NCBI GenBank assembly: GCA_021018995.1
Contig: CM037588.1
Coordinates: 79,395,765-79,459,764 of the forward strand
Direction: 5' to 3'
DNA length: 64,000 nucleotides
Source: Chloranthus sessilifolius
Taxonomy: Eukaryota > Streptophyta > Magnoliopsida > Chloranthales > Chloranthaceae
Part shown: piece after piece, positions 1-11,241 of the stretch
Layout: the number at the start of each line of letters is the position of its first letter
Position numbering within the stretch: the stretch's first letter is position 1
Made by a program: the position numbers and the translations under genes
Notes under the pieces: model-generated
Databases searched by the model: none
Told to the model about the DNA's origin: nothing
What the model saw: only the letters and a program-made list of their open reading frames with translations

Positions 1-2333
1 ACATTGGACATGCCCTAGGATACCTTTTCAATTCAATCTGATGGACCCTTGATCGCTCTCAAGTTGCCTCTTTCAGAGATATGGCTGCCCATTTGACACA
101 GGCATGGTGGGTTCTGGGCAATCAATAGTGAGAAGAGATCTGCCCCAATATCTCTTGATGGATTCCATACTCGAGAGAGCTTTTATGTTATCTGGGCACA
201 CCCAAGAGAGGCGAACCCCCATCTTAGAAGCCCTCTTTCACTTCTCTAAGGGCAATTCTTCAATGCCCCCATGCCGATCTAAAGCAATGGTGATGTGAGT
301 GCCAAGGTAAAAAGGAATGTAAGATTCGGCCTCCCTTTGGAAGACTCATTCTGACCCTCTTAAGAGCCAAGTTTGACATTGATAGGAAGAGCCCTTTGAG
401 GTACTCACTCCTCACAACTTTGGCAAGAAAGCCTAGACCACAAGTCGGGGCCATGTTAAGAAGAATGAGGAAGTAGGAGAATCACCCCTACCGGTTTACA
501 AGCCCAATTCATCAATTGTCTCTTTCTTATTTTCTTATTTTCGCTTTTTATTCTATTGCAATTTTTTTCTGTTATAAGTCGTGTCCAACTGCCTGCTTTT
601 GTTCTCCCTATTTAAAAAACTTACAACCTCCTCTACTCCCTTTCCCTTTTTTCCTTTTATTTTCTATCCAAATTTCGATGTGCTTGTGAGAATCCCGATT
701 ATTGTTGTTTCTGTGCCTTCCCTAATAATTGTCCACCACCTTTGAACCATGAGGACACTGCTCCCATAGGTTTGGGGGTGTGGCATAAGTCCCGCTAGGG
801 AATAGTTAATATAAGGGCGCAGAATCACCTAAGTAATTAGGAAATGTATTAATTTACTTAAGAATCATGACAACTAGAAAATTTAAAATTCCTTTGCCAA
901 ATTTAGACATTCTAAACCTTGCGATATTCTACATTTCCATGATGATTACACCATAAAAACATCTGGTATTAGCACGTAGTAAGTCAAAAGGAAGAGAAAA
1001 AGGTAAAGATATACTTAAAAGCTCAAGGAAAAACCATAACCGGTGAGAATTGAGCCCATATATTTTCCATCTCCATTGAAGAGTGATGAGGAAATTTTTT
1101 CGATTCAAAGGATTGGGAGGCATTAGATCCACTAGAAGTTAGGAAACTCAAATTAAAACAAGTAACACACTCATGGCGAGGAAAAGATCAAGGCCTTCTT
1201 TAGGCGACTTGAACCTATGGAACCAACCAAGAAAAATCTGCCCTTTGTTTGTACCCCATTTGAGTTGTAAATCCTACAATTCTTCATCAAAAATACTCAA
1301 AAGTACTTGCACCAACCTATGGAACTAATTCAGCCTTCCCTCACTCGAGAATTCAGGAGGTAAAGGAGAAAGAACAAGATGGACCATTTTGGGCAACATC
1401 AAGAAAATGAAGAAAAATACCTCAAAAACAGGCAATATGGTGGACTGAGAAAAGAAGAGACAAACAATGTGAAAAGTTGCAAGCAAAAGGCAAAAAGGGA
1501 CCTTATGTTGAAAAATGCAAGATCAAAGAAAGAACTGATCCTTGTGAATGTGAGAATCTCGAAAAGAAGAAGAAAGAAGCTAAACTCAAAAAGGTGGAGT
1601 CATGAACCATCTCACTTCTAGTTCTCAAATTCAAACCTCTGTTCAAATTGCCTTTCCTTGAAACTTCACCCATAAGCCATACAAACAAACCTAGATTAAA
1701 AGCCCTTGTGATCCAAAGTTGAGTGAGTCATGTGGAGATGAGAAGTGACCCAATCTATGGTGAGGAGATGTCAATGATGCCATTGCCTAAGAATCATGCC
1801 TATGCTCATGCTTACAGATCCAGGTTGGGAGATGTAAGCGCTCTTGAGCTTGAGTGAAAATGAACCCTCAACAAAAACAACGATGAGAGTATACCTGTGA
1901 GTATTTGGGTTGGAACTTGAGCACCTTAAGTATGACTTATAACCTAATTTTTATCTATAGGATGAGCTTCTTTCTTGGCACATTTGTATGATTTTCTATG
2001 ATCTGGAAATATTGAAACATTCATGAGGTTTATAAATGTTTAAATTCTGCAAACAATAATCAAATTTTCTGTTCATCATTGATTCAAGAGTAACTAACCT
2101 TGATTGTGATTGCTCATTTGATAATATTGCATCGATGTTAAGCTTCATGGAGAAGTTTGTGGGTACCTTCACCGAAAACCCTCGTGAGACTTCACTCCTC
2201 CTCTAGGGATCACCTAGGGGCTTAAAAGGCTTCTTGCATATGCTAAATGCACCTGTGCTTCCTACAAAAGTGGCTCTTTACTTTGTTTTCTATGTTTCTT
2301 TGCTCAGGGACTAGCAAAGCTTAGGTTTGGGTG
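1..2333 (+). mobile_element. 3' internal region of a Ty3/gypsy (Athila/Tat-like) retrotransposon, non-coding
   Basis: I see no convincing coding frame here; short ORFs are interrupted and low complexity. Two polypurine-type motifs are visible: GAGGACACTG followed by GGTTTGGGGGTG near 745-780, and TTAGGTTTGGGTG ending directly before the LTR at 2334. GAGGACA...GTTTGGGGGTG is a combination familiar from the 3' ends of plant Athila/Tat elements. A diverged copy of the same region lies on the minus strand at 15004-16986: both contain a stretch reading TAGGGATCACCTAGGGG followed by CTTGTTGCATATGC-like sequence shortly before the second motif. The 5' part of the element is outside the window. The family assignment is inferred from these non-coding landmarks only. 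Confidence 0.6.
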
Positions 2334-4150
2334 TGATAAATAGTGAAAAATACCATTTTTCACCCCTAAACATGAGCCTTGAAAGACCCCTTGGGAGGAC
2401 TAAATAAGTGCTTTAGTGTTCATATTGCAGCTAACCAAAAAGACGAGTCCAAATCCGAAAACCATCCTAAAATGATCAAAAAGTCGATAACGCATGTCAA
2501 ACTCAAAGAGGGAGTGAAGAAATAGCCTTAGCAATGGGTAAAAAGGTCCTAAAAGAGCAGGAAAAGACCTGAAGAGGAAGAAGGATCCGTTGGCAAAGAA
2601 GAATGGAAGCTAAAAGTCAATTCGCAAAGGACTTATACTATTCGCAAAGAAGCTTGAACTTTGCGAAAAGAAGAAAACACTTCACGAATAGAAGAATGAC
2701 CTTTGGGAAAAGAAGAAAACACTCATGAAAAGAAGAGAAGTCCTTTGCGAAAAGATCTCCAAGCCAAAATGCTTTGCGAAGAGAGCTTCGGAGCCAAACT
2801 ACTTTCTTGAAAAAGCCCTTAAACTATGCGAAATGGCATTCGGGATTTGCCCGTCCAAGGGTATTTCAGAAACTTTGCACGCCCCAATGCGTTTTAAAAC
2901 CCAAGGACATTCCGGAAGATTCTGAGCACGACCCAAAGGCATATTCCACCCCATGTGAACACCCAAAGATGAAATTACTTGGCGGGAACTTCTAGAAGCT
3001 CAAACAGATTTTTGAATTACATGTAATTGATGCCTGCTTTTCGATTGGTGAACCAGATCAAGCATTTCGATTGGCGACGGTCTGGATCCCGGTGCTCGAC
3101 TCCTATTGGTTGATATAGATCTATCCAATTCGATTGGTTGATACACATCCGAAATGGCTTAGGAAAACTATAAATAGGCGAACCATTTGCCCAATTTGGG
3201 TATCCAGATTTTAGAGTTTTCATCTCTGTTTCCCCATTCCTCGAAGCTCATCCGATTCCCTGTAATCCCTTCTTGTATTTTACCTTTGAGAGCCATTGCA
3301 GTGATTTGTACTTCCAAGTTGATTCAAGATCAGAACTGAGGGCTCTCGAGAAGCTCGGGATCAGAAGTCCGAGGGCTCTCTAAGAAGCCGTGCTCGTAAT
3401 TGTAACGTTGGATTTTAAAAGGTTCTTTGTAATTTGTGTCTTCTCCATTGGAGTCATGTCGAGGGTTCTCAATGTTCACCTTAGTGCATTAGACTTCTTT
3501 AGATTCACTCATCCGCATCCAACTTCCCTTAATTCATCATCCTGCGAATTAGCGTTGGTAACCTAATTCAAGCGGATTCTGATGATGTTCATGTTCAAAT
3601 AAAGAATAGGCCACGACTAGGCGATGATGTGACAAATCACGACCATAAGTCTAAACCTATTCCTTAATTCAATTTATTTCTCTTACATCTGTCTTTGTAG
3701 CCGATGAAGATTGAATCTGCTGTTGAACTCTGATTCTCCATTAAAATTCAAAGGCTAAAATACATGAAGCTATTATTTCTGCATTTGTCTTATTTTAAAC
3801 ACCTCCACAACTCGGATCTGGATCACGTAGTTAGTTCTTTTCTTTATTTGCTTTTAGTTAAACGTGACAAAACCCAACACTCTCTTTTATCTATTCTTTA
3901 TTTTAGATAATTATAGAGCCAGATCTGGTAGCACAGATCTGGAGGTTTATCTCTCATTTTAGACAAACTTCTCTGTGGACGATCTTGAAATACTTACTTT
4001 TAAAACTTGCTATAATTGGCCCTGATCTTGCAGGCCAGTGTTAGCCCCAATGTGCTGATATCCCTTTCATAAGTTAACATCCATATAATTTAGCATTCTT
4101 TAATTCTTTAATTTTTTGCACACATTTTTGGCACACTTGGAGCGACAACA
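2334..4150 (+). mobile_element. LTR of a gypsy element, about 1817 bp
   Basis: It begins TGATAAATAG directly after a polypurine tract and ends GCGACAACA. It is collinear with the solo LTR at 22734-24549. Both open into AAAATACCATTTTTCACCCC, carry a TATA box CTATAAATAG (3168 here, 23562 there) and end in the same block reading AACTTGCTA.AATTGGCCCTGATCTTGCAGG. The start-to-GATCTTGCAGG distance is about 1687 bp in both copies. Positions 2600-2840 hold repeated TTTGCGAA/TTCGCAAA motifs upstream of the TATA box. The preceding polypurine tract indicates a 3' LTR. Its 5' partner is not in the window. Confidence 0.75.
3168..3179 (+). promoter_or_regulatory. TATA box of the LTR at 2334-4150
   Basis: CTATAAATAGGC lies 834 bp into the LTR and about 330 bp downstream of the TTTGCGAA motif cluster. 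The equivalent box in the sister solo LTR is at 23562, 828 bp from its start. It is the likely start of the R region. Confidence 0.6.
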
Positions 4151-4649
4151 CTTACTCCTTCCATCACTGAGCACTTAGACAAGTTTTGGACTGAGAATTT
4201 AGCATTTTAACTGTGGAACAAAATTTCTACACAGCAGAGTAGCAATATTGAGTAGTGAGTACTGGGTACTACTAGAACATAGGTTAGGTAGAGTTATAAT
4301 AAGGAGCAAACAAAAGAGATGTCGAAGCTTGTTAAGCATCAAAAGTCCTTTTGGGATGTAGTAATAGTTGAAATCATAATAAACTGCTAGAATCATACCA
4401 ATTTTTCAAACGAAAAAGAAACCAAATTATGGTTGGGTGCCAACTACCAAGGTCCATATAACCTGTGTGGACTGAGCCTCTGTAGTGGGGACATATGGCA
4501 CTCAAAACATGGTTGAGTGCCAACTACCAAGTGGAGAAAGGGATCATTGCATAGATCATCTTGGAAAAAAAATTTGAAAACTGGTGTCAAAAAAATGTTG
4601 ACAACTGATCTCTACCATGTGATTATTTGTGTCGGAAAATGGAGGTGAC

Positions 4650-4685
<36 letters not shown>

Positions 4686-4709
4686 TTTGTGTCAGAAAAT
4701 GGAGGTGAC

Positions 4710-4778
<69 letters not shown>

Positions 4779-5928
4779 CTTTGAACTAGAGAAATTGACA
4801 TGTGGGACAGACACAATCAGGTGAAATGCTTTGATGCATCCAAAAGTTAACAATACAACATGGCAGCACTATATGATAATTCTATCTATTTTTCTACAGT
4901 TTGGATTAAAGAATCCACTAATCCTATTCTACCGATTGATGCAACACAAGCAATACCTAAGTTCTAAATATGGCCTCTGAAGAGGAGGGAATACTAGTGG
5001 GAGTGTTGATGTCTATGAAGTAAATTGGTGTAGTTGTCTCGAGAAGTGTGAGTAAATTGGTCTCTCAGTGTACTTTCTGATTGTTGAACAACAAATGATC
5101 CAACTGATGAGGGTCCTAAGTGTCACTAGTAATATAAACATGATTGGCCAAAGCTGGCTTCTCATGAAGGTCCTAACATGAATCGACACTATGATTGGTC
5201 AATCCACACTAAATTCATTTTCAGGGTCCATGACCCCTATCACCAAATCCCTCCATAAGTTATGACCTCCACAGCTACTACAATTATGATGGCCTCCACT
5301 ACTAGCATGACTTGGAATTGATTTGGTCCGAGATAACCCAATAGGCGTGATTGGGCCACTCAAAAAATAATTATGAGATTCGAAATTTAGAGTCACCCTA
5401 TTTCATATTTAATGAACAAATATACGAAAATATCACATTTCTTTCTCAAAGAAAAATAAATGGGCAGTAGCTGACAGCTGTACATGATTGCTTTATTACA
5501 ATTAAACAATATAGCATATGAGAGATCACTATGACGGATCAACCATACGCTAAGAAAACAAGAAAACTGGCGCTTCACTATTAATTTGTAATCCGATGGT
5601 GTAGGTTATGTTGCATGATGGCTGGTACATTGTATTGAAACAAACAGGGGACACCTCATCGTCCATCAGTGCAAGTTCCACTTCCTATTGCATCTCAAGG
5701 TGAACAAAATTCCCACCTCAAAAAGTCGGATTATGCTCTAAAACATAATAGCAGAATACGGGAAGTTGGGCATTAATTCTAAGGCATAAATAATATACCG
5801 ATTACAAGAATTGAAGGCTTCTATTAACACAATGTAGGGGATCCAATACTGTAAATGGAGTCTCTACCATTAAAACTAATAGTAACTCAAACACAATCAG
5901 ATTTTACTATTTAGGGAAACCAAATATA
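4151..5928. other. Gene-free stretch with direct repeats
   Basis: No gene or recognisable element is visible apart from the AT microsatellite annotated separately. A direct repeat around GGTGCCAACTACCAAG occurs near 4436 and 4518. ORFs in this stretch are short and lack recognisable domains. Confidence 0.6.
4655..4778. repeat. (TA)n microsatellite with a duplicated flank
   Basis: Two (TA)n tracts, about 4655-4683 and 4713-4778, are separated by a near-copy of the sequence preceding the first tract (GAAAATGGAGGTGACGTGTA occurs before each). The arrangement looks like a duplication of one flank plus tract. ORFs translating to alternating Tyr-Ile here are artefacts of the repeat. Confidence 0.9.
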
Positions 5929-6640
5929 GTGATTCAAAATTCATATAATCTTACATCACTAAAACTACAGAACAATTACAATTTATTACCATATAAATTA
6001 CTCAAATTAGCCATCGTAAGTTCTAGAAGTCGATCCAGTTACAAGTTTTCGAAATGCAATCCTAAAAAGTTAAATAAAATCTTCGAAACTACAGTAAAAC
6101 CAGAAAGTATTGCATCTATTTCTTTAATGATGAAAACAAGTAAATCAAAACTAAAAATAAAAAATACTAGTACCGGCGGTTATTCTACAACTAAAAATAA
6201 TATTAAAATATTATCCCATTACAAATCTAAAAAATTCCATAAATTAAAAAAAAAAAAAAGATTACCTTTCAATGGGCGGCAGAAATGGTGGTCAAAGCAG
6301 ACGCGACAATGGAGAGTTGACGGGAGGCAATAATTGAAAATTTCAATTTCAATATATGGGCGGCAGCTAGGAGTTTTTTTCTTTTTTAGAGACGGGATGA
6401 GAGAGAGAGAGAGAGGGTGAGGAAGAGACGGGATGAGAGAGATGGACAGTGGACGGGAGGCGATAATTGAAAATTTTTATTTCAATGGGCGACAGCTAGG
6501 GTTTTCTTTTAGATAGGGGATGAGAGAGAGGGAGAGGGAGAGGGAGAGAGAGAGGAAGAGACGGTTTGGGATGGGAGAGAGGGAGAGTAATTATTAATTT
6601 TGTTTGGAATGGGAGATAGGGACGATGTTTATTAATTTTA
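5929..6640. repeat. AT-rich stretch followed by a GA-rich direct duplication
   Basis: A 134-codon open frame at 5929-6333 is Lys/Asn/Ser-rich, ends in a poly-A run and shows no domain; I do not believe it is a gene. A segment with GACGGGAGGC, ATAATTGAAAATTT, GGGCG(G/A)CAGCTAGG and (GA)n tracts appears twice (about 6316-6420 and 6448-6560), so this is a direct duplication of roughly 140 bp. Confidence 0.55.
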
Positions 6641-6654
6641 GTTGGGCAACATCA

Positions 6655-6823
6655 TGATAATAAGACAGTTTCTACTGTCTTAATAACCGTCCTTCAATTA
6701 CGTGCCATTAGTTAGTATGTGGTCGTCTTATTACTAAATTTAAGATGGTTACAAACTATCTTATTTAAAGACGAAAAAAGGATGTCTTATTTTATGTCTT
6801 TTTTAGACATTTTGGATGTAGTG
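6655..6823. mobile_element. Possible CACTA-type transposon terminus
   Basis: The segment ends ...TTTGGATGTAGTG, whose reverse complement begins CACTACATCC, a form typical of CACTA (En/Spm) ends. Inward there are subterminal short repeats of TAAGACAG, AAGACGA and their complements, also usual in CACTA elements. I could not find the opposite CACTA end in the window, so this is a fragment or a chance match. Confidence 0.4.
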
Positions 6824-7079
6824 AATTAATCATGTGCAGTCATTCATGATAAAGAAATTTAATAGTTAATGATCACCAATTCTTCCATAATTAAAGGCAT
6901 CTCAAAGCTAGAACAAAATTAACAATTTTACCAAAAAGTTTACTGTTTGTCATCATGACTGAACCCTTCATTTACACTATCAATAACAGTAGAATTAACA
7001 CTTATACATATGAGTTAAACATTGTTTTAAAGTATCTGTGTGCTTATCCTAAAAAGAGAACTTATACACCAACTGCACA

Positions 7080-7814
7080 TCAATCAGTATGCTCACCAGG
7101 CTGCTCTGTTGACTGCTTTTCACGACGTCTCGCCCCTGATGTAGATGGACCAGCTCCCCGACCAGATGCTCCCATGGTATACTCGGTCATATACTCCCTT
7201 GCATGAGCTACAAATAGGGTGTAGTTGGTCGGGTATGCCTTCTCTATCAGGCGCAAGAGGATGTCCTCTTGGAAGTCTAGCTACCGATGCAGTATAAAAT
7301 TTTGCTGGTGTAGTACCTCCATCTACCTATTAAATTTGGTGAGCATGAGGACATCTCCTTGTTGGGTAGGTGGCTGTTGGGGTTGGACTAGCACTTATTG
7401 TTGTGGTGGCGCTTGAGGTTGAGCTTACTCTCCTTGGTGAACAACCCCTGCCGCTTGCTGAAGTCGACAATTTCGGACACCGAGTTGGCACCTATTGTAG
7501 GTCAAGTGCCACTTACTCTTGGTATATGTTCGAATGCTATCTGTCCTCCTCTCCTCGCCCGATGGTACTTCATACAGGTCATCATTTTCATCATCTTCAT
7601 GACCCTCAAGAAGTCGGGAGATCAGGCTAGCATATGGTATATGGTTCAAGGGCTTGGGGTGCTATTCAACATCTGCTCATGGATATAGGTGATGCCCCGC
7701 GGTGCGTTGAACCACCGGTTCTCATGTACGGCAAATAAAGTTTGCAAGAGGGTGTCCCGCCTCTCTTGATTATGTTGGAGCGGATATAAATTACCCCTAA
7801 AAACGTTGTCTAAA
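7080..7814 (-). pseudogene. Plant transposon ORF (Transposase_32-like), decayed minus-strand copy
   Basis: Read on the minus strand, the segment gives NLYPLQHNQER, then RWFNAP, IPYASLISRLLEG and YTKSKWHLTYNR, broken by stops and frame changes. The same order of motifs occurs in the plus-strand copy at 10006-11241 (NLYPLHHNTER, WFSA, IPYARLLSSM, YTFSDWNRTYNQL). The layout resembles the putative plant transposon protein domain (Pfam Transposase_32), which is common in plant retroelement internal regions. That name is from memory. The right edge is cut by an LTR end at 7815. No function can be assigned. Confidence 0.5.
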
Positions 7815-8134
7815 TGTGACAGCCCAATTTGCCCGTTTCCACAAAATCCTGTACAATATTTGTTTTTCTTTCTTACATCTTAAACTCAGGGAAAATCAGA
7901 CCATTGAATCACACTTCACAATCCGAATACAGAATTACTTGGTATATCCATGCATAATCGCATGAAATTCAAAGCAGATATTATATGTATGAAAAAATGG
8001 AAATTTAGACATCACTAGGCAGAACTAAATCTTTCTACTTTATACATAACCTCAAATACAAAAGGCTAAAAGAAACCACCGGTGATAGCCGACCATCACC
8101 TAAACAGTGGCTTCCAAAATGTACATACAAAACA
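7815..8134 (-). mobile_element. Terminal fragment of a chromovirus-type LTR (minus orientation)
   Basis: It starts TGTGACAGCCC, the inverse of the usual ...GGGCTGTCACA LTR 3' end. It shares blocks with the LTR ends at 51073 and 56122 (ATCCGAATACAGAA, TTGGTA.ATCCA, AAACCACCGGTGATAGCC, ACCATCACCTAA). Only about 320 bp remain before the next LTR start at 8135. Confidence 0.6.
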
Positions 8135-8938
8135 TGTAACACCCCGAGTTTTTCACTGGCATTGAATCATCGACTTTCGACGATGATGCACTTTGCTTGG
8201 ATCGATTTTGCCTTAGTCAGGTTTTTCATGGTTATGATGTGGCTTTGACCTAGTTATCTCATTCAGGTGAGTACACCCAAGCACAAGCTTAGGACCAATC
8301 CTTGACTCGAACACTAAATTGAAACCCGAAACCATGTGAGAAGTCAATCCTTGACTCGATTCCCAAAATCAGACCGGGTCTGTGCTCTTCCTCGCAAGCG
8401 TTTAATGAGAAAATAATTAACTTTAGGTTAATTAAGAAATTTAAATATGTGATGGACGATGTGTGTGCGATCATGTGCACCTTTGGCATAAGCCGAGACC
8501 AAGCCCAATAGCTTAGATTTATAAATATAAATATACGCACCGTGTGTACAAAGGACCACACATCAAGCATTGACCATTAGAGATAGGCCCGTACACCGAG
8601 TTCGGTGCACCAACCCCACACCCTATCAATTCTACTTGAATGCACTTAATATAAAAAGCAAAGCCCTTTAGATTTTCTTTCCCCATTTGCAAACCCGATT
8701 AAAAGAAAGAGTTGAGGAACCGAGTCCCCCCACCTCCATTCTTAGCTTCCTCTCTTGATGAGATTCCTCCCAAGCTTGTGCTAGGATCAATGATCTAGTT
8801 CTTCAATGCATGAGAATCACATCATCGACGTCGTCGCAACCATAACTAGAGATCGAATCATTGTGATCAAGTGCGAAGCGACTCACCAAATCCCGCCGCA
8901 ATCAATCCCGACTCGGGAAGCTAAGTCCCCACTACATT
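8135..8938 (+). mobile_element. 5' part of a chromovirus-type LTR
   Basis: It begins TGTAACACCCCGAG, the standard start of this LTR class (compare TGTAACACCC at 16987 and TGTGACACCC at 25697). It runs into a segment with short Arg/Ser-coding CGTCG motifs, then stops abruptly where integrase-coding sequence begins. The join of LTR 5' sequence to the 3' end of pol indicates a rearranged or deleted element. Confidence 0.55.
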
Positions 8939-9277
8939 AGACCTTTTGAAGTATTAGGGAGAGTTGGTGAAGTTTCATATAGGGTAACTTTACCCCCGCA
9001 ACTTGATAGAGTGCATGAAGTCGTTCACATCTTAATGCTACAACGGTACGTCAAGGACCCAACGCACGTGCTAGATTACCAACCGATTGAAATTCAAGAA
9101 GATTTAACCGTCAAGGAAGAGCTAGTGCAAATACTTGATCAGAAGGAGTAAATTTTGTGTACGAAGAGCATTCCATTAGTGCTTGTCAAGTGGAGAAATC
9201 ATCCAGCTGAAGAGGATACTTGGGAGCGTGAGGCAGAAATTAAGGAGCAATACCCTCACTTGTTTGAGGAGAGTTGA
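8939..9277 (+). pseudogene. Chromovirus integrase C-terminus with chromodomain, partial
   Basis: The frame gives RPFEVLGRVGEVSYRV and LPPQLDRVHEVVHILML (integrase C-terminal domain). After an in-frame TAA it continues IPLVKWRNHPAEEDTWERE and EQYPHLFEE to a TGA stop at 9275. The second part matches the chromodomain at the end of Ty3/gypsy chromovirus polyproteins (V.KW.N....ATWE pattern), which is proposed to target integration to modified chromatin. Everything upstream of the integrase tail is missing, and one internal stop makes it a pseudogene. Confidence 0.8.
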
Positions 9278-10005
9278 GCAGAAATTATATTGGTAATTCT
9301 ATTTTGATTGTAAAAGTTCATATATGAACTAATGTTTGAGTTATAAAAATAAAAATAAAAAGAATTTAGAGTACTAAGTACCTAGTTGTAACTTAACAAA
9401 ATTGTGAGGAATCAAATACTATTAAAGCATGAAGTAGCAGATGAGTTGAAGAGAAAGAAAATACAGATCTGGAGTCAATCTATGAAAACCAACCGGTCAA
9501 AAATCAAACCGCCCGGTCGATTTTCACAAAATAGAGAACAATTTTGAGCTAATGGGACAACTTATGAAAATCGACCGGTCGAATTGAGTTCAACCGATCG
9601 ATTTTGAAAACCGACAGGTCGATTCTAGAATCGACCAGTCGATTTTCCTATGGGCATTAAAGAATGTTGGAATTCGATCGGTCGATATCAAAACTGACCG
9701 ATCAAATTCGCTAGTATAAAACCGACTAGTCGATTTTGAGTTCGACCGGTCAATTTTCACGTATATATATAGGGTTTTTTTTTGTGGATTCGAAAATTCA
9801 GAATTTGTTCTTATTTGTTGGGGTTCTCTTTTGTTTTCCTTTGAGAGCTAGTAGGGGGTGCTTCAAGAAATTTAGCTTGGATTTTTGCGAAATGGGATTC
9901 AAATCGCGCCACAAGAGGTAAACCCTAGTTCATAAGCTTTTGGTGGTTGGATTTGCATTCTATTTTTGAACCCTAGTTTGGGATTTTCTTCGAAGAACCA
10001 TAGAA
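9278..10005 (+). promoter_or_regulatory. Retroelement promoter-like region with a GACCGGTCGA motif cluster and TATA box
   Basis: From about 9485 to 9750 there are around ten copies or near-copies of GACCGGTCGATTTT and its complement. They are followed directly by TATATATATAGGG near 9762 and then by the leader of the transposon ORF at 10006. A possible LTR start TGTAACTTAAC lies near 9385. The order cluster, TATA, leader is the same as in several other LTRs of this window. LTR borders are not certain. Confidence 0.5.
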
Positions 10006-11241
10006 ATGCTGCCCAAAATACGTCAGGCCACAAAGACTACGACATCGAAACTACCGTTTAGACGCCCTAGTATTTCTAGACTAATGCCGACACCATCACC
10101 GCCAAAATCCCCATCACCACCACAGACACCATCATCATCTTTATCGTCATCACACCATTCTCCACCACCATCATCACCACCACATTTAGAACAGCCCAAT
10201 GAGTGGTGGGCGAGTAAGGATTTTGAAGATGAGTATATTATTAACGAGGCCCTGTTTCAAGAACAGGATGTCCAGGGAAACACAGTATGGGCTAGGGACT
10301 ACATAGTTAAGGCTGGTTTAGGAAATATTCTTAAGCCACTACATGGTTATTATTACCCTCGTCCGGTGCGGTTGTTTTACCAGAAGATGCGTGAGACTAA
10401 AAATTTGAGTTTGATTATGACCAAGATTAACGGTCGTAATTATAGGTTCACTTTGGACCACGCTTGTAAAGCCCTAGAATGTTATGATTCATATGGTCAT
10501 GGAATCGAGCTATTACCTCCATTCCTGAAACTCGTAGATTACTTGGAGATTAGATAGCAAATGACCCAGGGACGACATGGGTCTTGAACGGCGATTAGGA
10601 GGATCGATTTGCCTCTTTTTCTATGGATGTTGGATGCGATCATCAAGTGCAACCTTTACCCACTGCACCACAATACTGAGAGGGTAGGGGTAGTACAACA
10701 AGCATTGTATTTGGTGTTTAGGGGCTGATGGTTTAGTGCGACTTAGATGGTCTTTGAAAGGATGAAGTATATACAGGGGAAGTTGATGAAGGGAGGAGTA
10801 AAACTGAAGGAGCATATTCCATATGCTCGCCTATTGTCAAGCATGATTGAGGATTACTCTGATGATAAAGAGTATAAAATTTCTGATGAGGAACCGAGAG
10901 CAAATGACCACGTAGCATTGTATACTTTCTCGGATTGGAATCGGACCTATAACCAATTGAAGAAGGTTCTTCCTCCCGGTAAGCAACTAGTACCACTCGT
11001 ACTCGAAGCCCCACAAGACCAAGAACAACAAGCTGAGGAACAGCCAGCAGCTCCTGATCAACAACAAGAACAATTTCATGTACCTCCTGCGCAGCATGCA
11101 CCTGCCACATTTGATGATGTCCTCGCTCACATGACTAGGTTGGAAGAGAGTAATCATTTGTTGCATCGCCGGATGGACTACCATGAGGACGTATTTACAT
11201 GCTTGATGCAGCATGCCTACCCCACTGATTATATGAAATAG
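10006..11241 (+). pseudogene. Plant transposon ORF (Transposase_32-like), plus-strand copy with in-frame stops
   Basis: An open frame of 183 codons starts at ATG 10006. It has a Pro/Ser-rich N-terminus (residues 25-65), then EWWASKDFEDEYI and GYYYPRPVRLFYQKM, the latter resembling the conserved core of the putative plant transposon protein domain. It stops with TAG at 10555. The same frame then carries further stops (near 10588, 10717 and 10744) and reopens at 10747-11241 with IPYARLLSSMIED, a DWNRTYNQLKK motif and a Gln-rich tail. Treated as one frame it is about 410 codons with four stops. A diverged inverted copy lies at 7080-7814. Whether it belonged to a retroelement or another element is not clear. 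Confidence 0.55.

Noticed and set aside
4627..4824. ORFs coding Tyr-Ile repeats (also 53750-53935)
   Set aside because: They are translations of (TA)n microsatellites.
5929..6333. 134-codon plus-strand ORF
   Set aside because: Lys/Asn/Ser low-complexity composition, an internal poly-A run, no domain, and no promoter or splice context that supports a gene.
9485..9750. CRISPR-like array
   Set aside because: The motif spacing is irregular, both orientations occur, and the genome is plant nuclear DNA; the clusters sit in retroelement promoters.
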